DNA of 39,914 nucleotides from a virus. The notes under the pieces are model-generated. The model ran no database searches, had not been told where the DNA came from, and saw nothing but the letters and a program-made list of their open reading frames with translations. Each line of letters begins with the position of its first letter. Position 1 is the first letter of the stretch. The DNA lies in IMG/VR virus record IMGVR_UViG_3300032299_001137, positions 1 through 39,914 of that record. The stretch is one strand, 5' to 3'. Shown here piece by piece: positions 38,564-39,914 of this stretch. The position numbers and the translations under genes are program-made.

Positions 38564-39016
38564 ATGGCTAGGGGATTTACAATAAGAAAAGGTCCTGTTT
38601 CAGTAGATATTAAATTGCTAGAAAAAAATGCAAAAATTCCAGAATACTCTAAAGATGGAGATGCTGGTTTAGATCTAACCGCTACAAGAATGTTTTCAGA
38701 AAATAATCTAATTTGCTACGGAACAGGAATAGCTCTTAAAATACCTTTTGGTCATGTAGGATTTGTATATCCAAGATCAAGTTTATCTAAATACGACTTA
38801 GTATTATGCAACCATGTTGGAGTTATTGACTCTAACTATATCGGAGAAATTATTCTTAAGTTTAGAAAAACTAAAGAGTCTCCAAATATATTCCTAGTAG
38901 GGGAGCGTATAGCTCAATTAATAATAATGCCATACCCTCAGATTAAATTTGAAGAAGTAAACTCTCTTCCAGAAACCAATAGAGGAACTGATGGCTTTGG
39001 AAGCTCTGGAGCTTAA
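38564..39016 (+). CDS. dut: dUTPase
   Basis: I start at ATG 38564 after GGGAG, not at an in-frame GTG at 38525 inside the terminator. The 150-residue trimeric dUTPase has all five motifs: DAGLDL (33-38), PRSSLSK (70-76), GVIDSNYIGE (86-95), GERIAQLII (113-121) and RGTDGFGSSG (140-149). It hydrolyses dUTP to dUMP and diphosphate, keeps uracil out of phage DNA and feeds dTMP synthesis, complementing the class II reductase upstream. Length is normal for the family. Confidence 0.95.
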   Translation: MARGFTIRKGPVSVDIKLLEKNAKIPEYSKDGDAGLDLTATRMFSENNLICYGTGIALKIPFGHVGFVYPRSSLSKYDLVLCNHVGVIDSNYIGEIILKFRKTKESPNIFLVGERIAQLIIMPYPQIKFEEVNSLPETNRGTDGFGSSGA

Positions 39017-39018
39017 TT

Positions 39019-39171
39019 ATGTTTGAAAAAAAAATCAAATTAACTCTATCTGGATATCTATTTACTATGTTGAACATCTACATGACAACTAATGGTAAAA
39101 CTTTATTCGGAATAGGTTTTGGACTAGTAGCTTGTTATTTTTTTATAAAGTCATTATTAGTAAAGGAGTAA
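39019..39171 (+). CDS. Small two-helix membrane protein (50 residues)
   Basis: ATG 39019 lies 3 bases after the dUTPase stop. The product has a basic start (MFEKKIKL) and two hydrophobic segments (LSGYLFTMLNIYM and LFGIGFGLVACYFFIKSLL) with a short NGK turn: a hairpin topology facing the cytoplasm at both ends. The stop overlaps the SD of the next gene. Possible holin-type or membrane-modifying protein; not recognised. Confidence 0.5.
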   Translation: MFEKKIKLTLSGYLFTMLNIYMTTNGKTLFGIGFGLVACYFFIKSLLVKE

Positions 39172-39172
39172 T

Positions 39173-39361
39173 ATGGAGATTGTAAGAACTATCGTATTGT
39201 TATGCCAATTAAATGGGGCGGGAGCTGATTCCGCATCTTTAATAGAGTTTACTGAAAAAAAACAACTTCGGTGTCAACAATATTATACGAAGTGTCTAGA
39301 TGGTGGATTTCTTGGGGATTATAAGAATTTATCAAAATGCATACTACAAAGAAAATTATAG
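39173..39361 (+). CDS. Small cysteine protein with hydrophobic start (62 residues)
   Basis: AAAGGAG precedes ATG 39173. The product starts MEIVRTIVLLCQLNGAG and has LIEFTEKKQLRC, QQYYTKCL and NLSKCIL. The layout (hydrophobic start, xIxFxxxxxxxC, more cysteines near the end) resembles 39644-39808 and, less clearly, 32324-32503, so the phage carries a small diverged family. I think of DUF1482-like phage proteins; function unknown. Export with disulphides is possible. Confidence 0.5.
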   Translation: MEIVRTIVLLCQLNGAGADSASLIEFTEKKQLRCQQYYTKCLDGGFLGDYKNLSKCILQRKL

Positions 39362-39492
39362 AATTTATTAAAGCTGATTTATTGAGAATGTCTTCTTATG
39401 AAAGATGGAGATTGTGTTTCCAGATAGTTCATATCATAATAACTATAGGGATACCATTTTTAGCTGTATGGTTAAACAAAAATTGGAATTAA
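39337..39492 (+). CDS. Small membrane protein (51 residues)
   Basis: ATG 39337 overlaps the end of the preceding gene by 25 bases. The product is a basic amphipathic helix (TTKKIIEFIKADLLRM) followed by one membrane helix (IVHIIITIGIPFLAVWL). Weak SD; the frame is clean and fits the overlapping style of this arm. Not recognised. Confidence 0.45.
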   Translation: MHTTKKIIEFIKADLLRMSSYERWRLCFQIVHIIITIGIPFLAVWLNKNWN

Positions 39493-39644
39493 GCTTTACT
39501 CAAGGATTTTTAATTGGAGCATTATTTAGCGTATTGTTTATGTCAGTAATTATAGACAAGCTATTTATAAGTAAAGAGTTATTTTCTGAAACAAAACGTA
39601 TTTATGTAGATGGTAGAATTTATAAACTTTGCAGGGACAATTAA
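39468..39644 (+). CDS. Small membrane protein (58 residues)
   Basis: I choose ATG 39468 (MVKQKLELSFTQGFLIGALF), not the longer in-frame start at 39405, whose extra residues come from the overlapping gene. One membrane helix (GFLIGALFSVLFMSVIIDKL) is followed by a charged C-terminus ending RIYKLCRDN. A TTG 18 bases downstream is another possible start. No family recognised. Confidence 0.45.
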   Translation: MVKQKLELSFTQGFLIGALFSVLFMSVIIDKLFISKELFSETKRIYVDGRIYKLCRDN

Positions 39645-39808
39645 TGTATATACTACTTTTAGTAATTTTAAATTCATCCGGAAGTTCAGTGACTACAACT
39701 TCTATAAAGTTTAATTCAGAAACAAATTGCTTAATGGCGATAAACGAGCTATTAAAATTAGAAGATCGTAATAAACTTAAAGTACAAGCAAGGTGTTTAA
39801 GGGAATGA
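39644..39808 (+). CDS. Small cysteine protein with hydrophobic start (54 residues)
   Basis: SD AGGGA precedes ATG 39644, which overlaps the previous stop. The product starts MYILLLVILNSSGSSVTTTS and has IKFNSETNCLMAINELL and VQARCLRE. It is the clearest member of the small cysteine family of this phage (see 39173 and 32324): hydrophobic start, FNxxxxC, C-terminal RCL. It ends with an ATGA overlap onto the next gene. Confidence 0.55.
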   Translation: MYILLLVILNSSGSSVTTTSIKFNSETNCLMAINELLKLEDRNKLKVQARCLRE

Positions 39809-39914
39809 GTTATATACTGGACTCCAAAATTTCTAACCAGTCTCCTAGTGTAAAATTAGATTTTACAGTTCGATGTGAAAGATGCTCTAATATTTTCACC
39901 CCTCCAAAAAAGGG
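39805..39914 (+). CDS. Partial gene with CxxC knuckle, runs off the window
   Basis: Starts as ATGA overlap on the previous stop. The visible 36 residues (MSYILDSKISNQSPSV...) contain FTVRCERCSNIF, a CxxC that may be half of a zinc ribbon. The rest lies beyond the right edge. Confidence 0.5.
   Translation, partial: MSYILDSKISNQSPSVKLDFTVRCERCSNIFTPPKK

Overview
The window is a piece of an AT-rich tailed-phage (Caudoviricetes) genome. It has a phage packaging and head gene set (small and large terminase, portal, scaffold, major capsid protein), a long series of tail and fibre genes, and early or accessory genes typical of phages (M15 endolysin, HU-like protein, B12-dependent ribonucleotide reductase, ClpX-like ATPase, dUTPase). 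I see no host chromosomal genes, integrase, tRNA, CRISPR array or insertion sequence. The host cannot be read directly. A lytic transglycosylase, a heptosyltransferase-like GT9 enzyme and several small-protein families that I associate with aquatic phages suggest a Gram-negative, probably aquatic bacterium (inference). Both ends of the window cut through genes, so the genome is larger than this.

Layout: two divergent arms meet at a gene-free 344-base region (28064-28407). The leftward arm (28063 down to 1) runs: small membrane/coiled-coil protein, small terminase, large terminase, portal, a protein with a zincin HExxH motif, a second internal-protein candidate, scaffold, a small head protein, major capsid protein, several virion proteins (one with delta-60 repeats), a cluster of very small basic proteins interrupted by an HNH homing endonuclease, a holin-like membrane protein, a 1557-residue tail fibre, further tail proteins, a 913-residue coiled-coil fibre, and two adhesin-like proteins sharing an N-terminal domain. 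No tape-measure, sheath or tail-tube gene is visible, which would fit a podovirus or tail genes beyond the left edge. The rightward arm (28408 to 39914) holds lysis, DNA-precursor, ATPase, envelope-modifying and many tiny membrane or cysteine-containing genes, mostly coupled by ATGA or TAATG overlaps. One small zinc-ribbon gene (32724-32906) faces the other way inside this arm.

Regulation: a short motif, TAACAAATRTAY, precedes six transcription units: the small-terminase, scaffold, capsid and post-capsid units, the isolated zinc-ribbon gene, and on the opposite strand the endolysin. I read it as the phage late promoter. At two sites its first three bases are also the stop codon of the gene before it. 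Three hairpin terminators punctuate the leftward arm. Two sigma70-like promoters (28181-28210 and 38222-38250) point rightward, the second driving a small HTH gene.

The most unusual features are: a short basic peptide of the form RFxKLRxxL at the N- or C-terminus of four otherwise unrelated small late proteins (possible capsid-targeting tag); a ClpX-like ATPase that has lost the loop ClpX uses to dock ClpP; a zincin motif in a probable virion protein; and a structural gene set built by repeated module sharing between neighbours.
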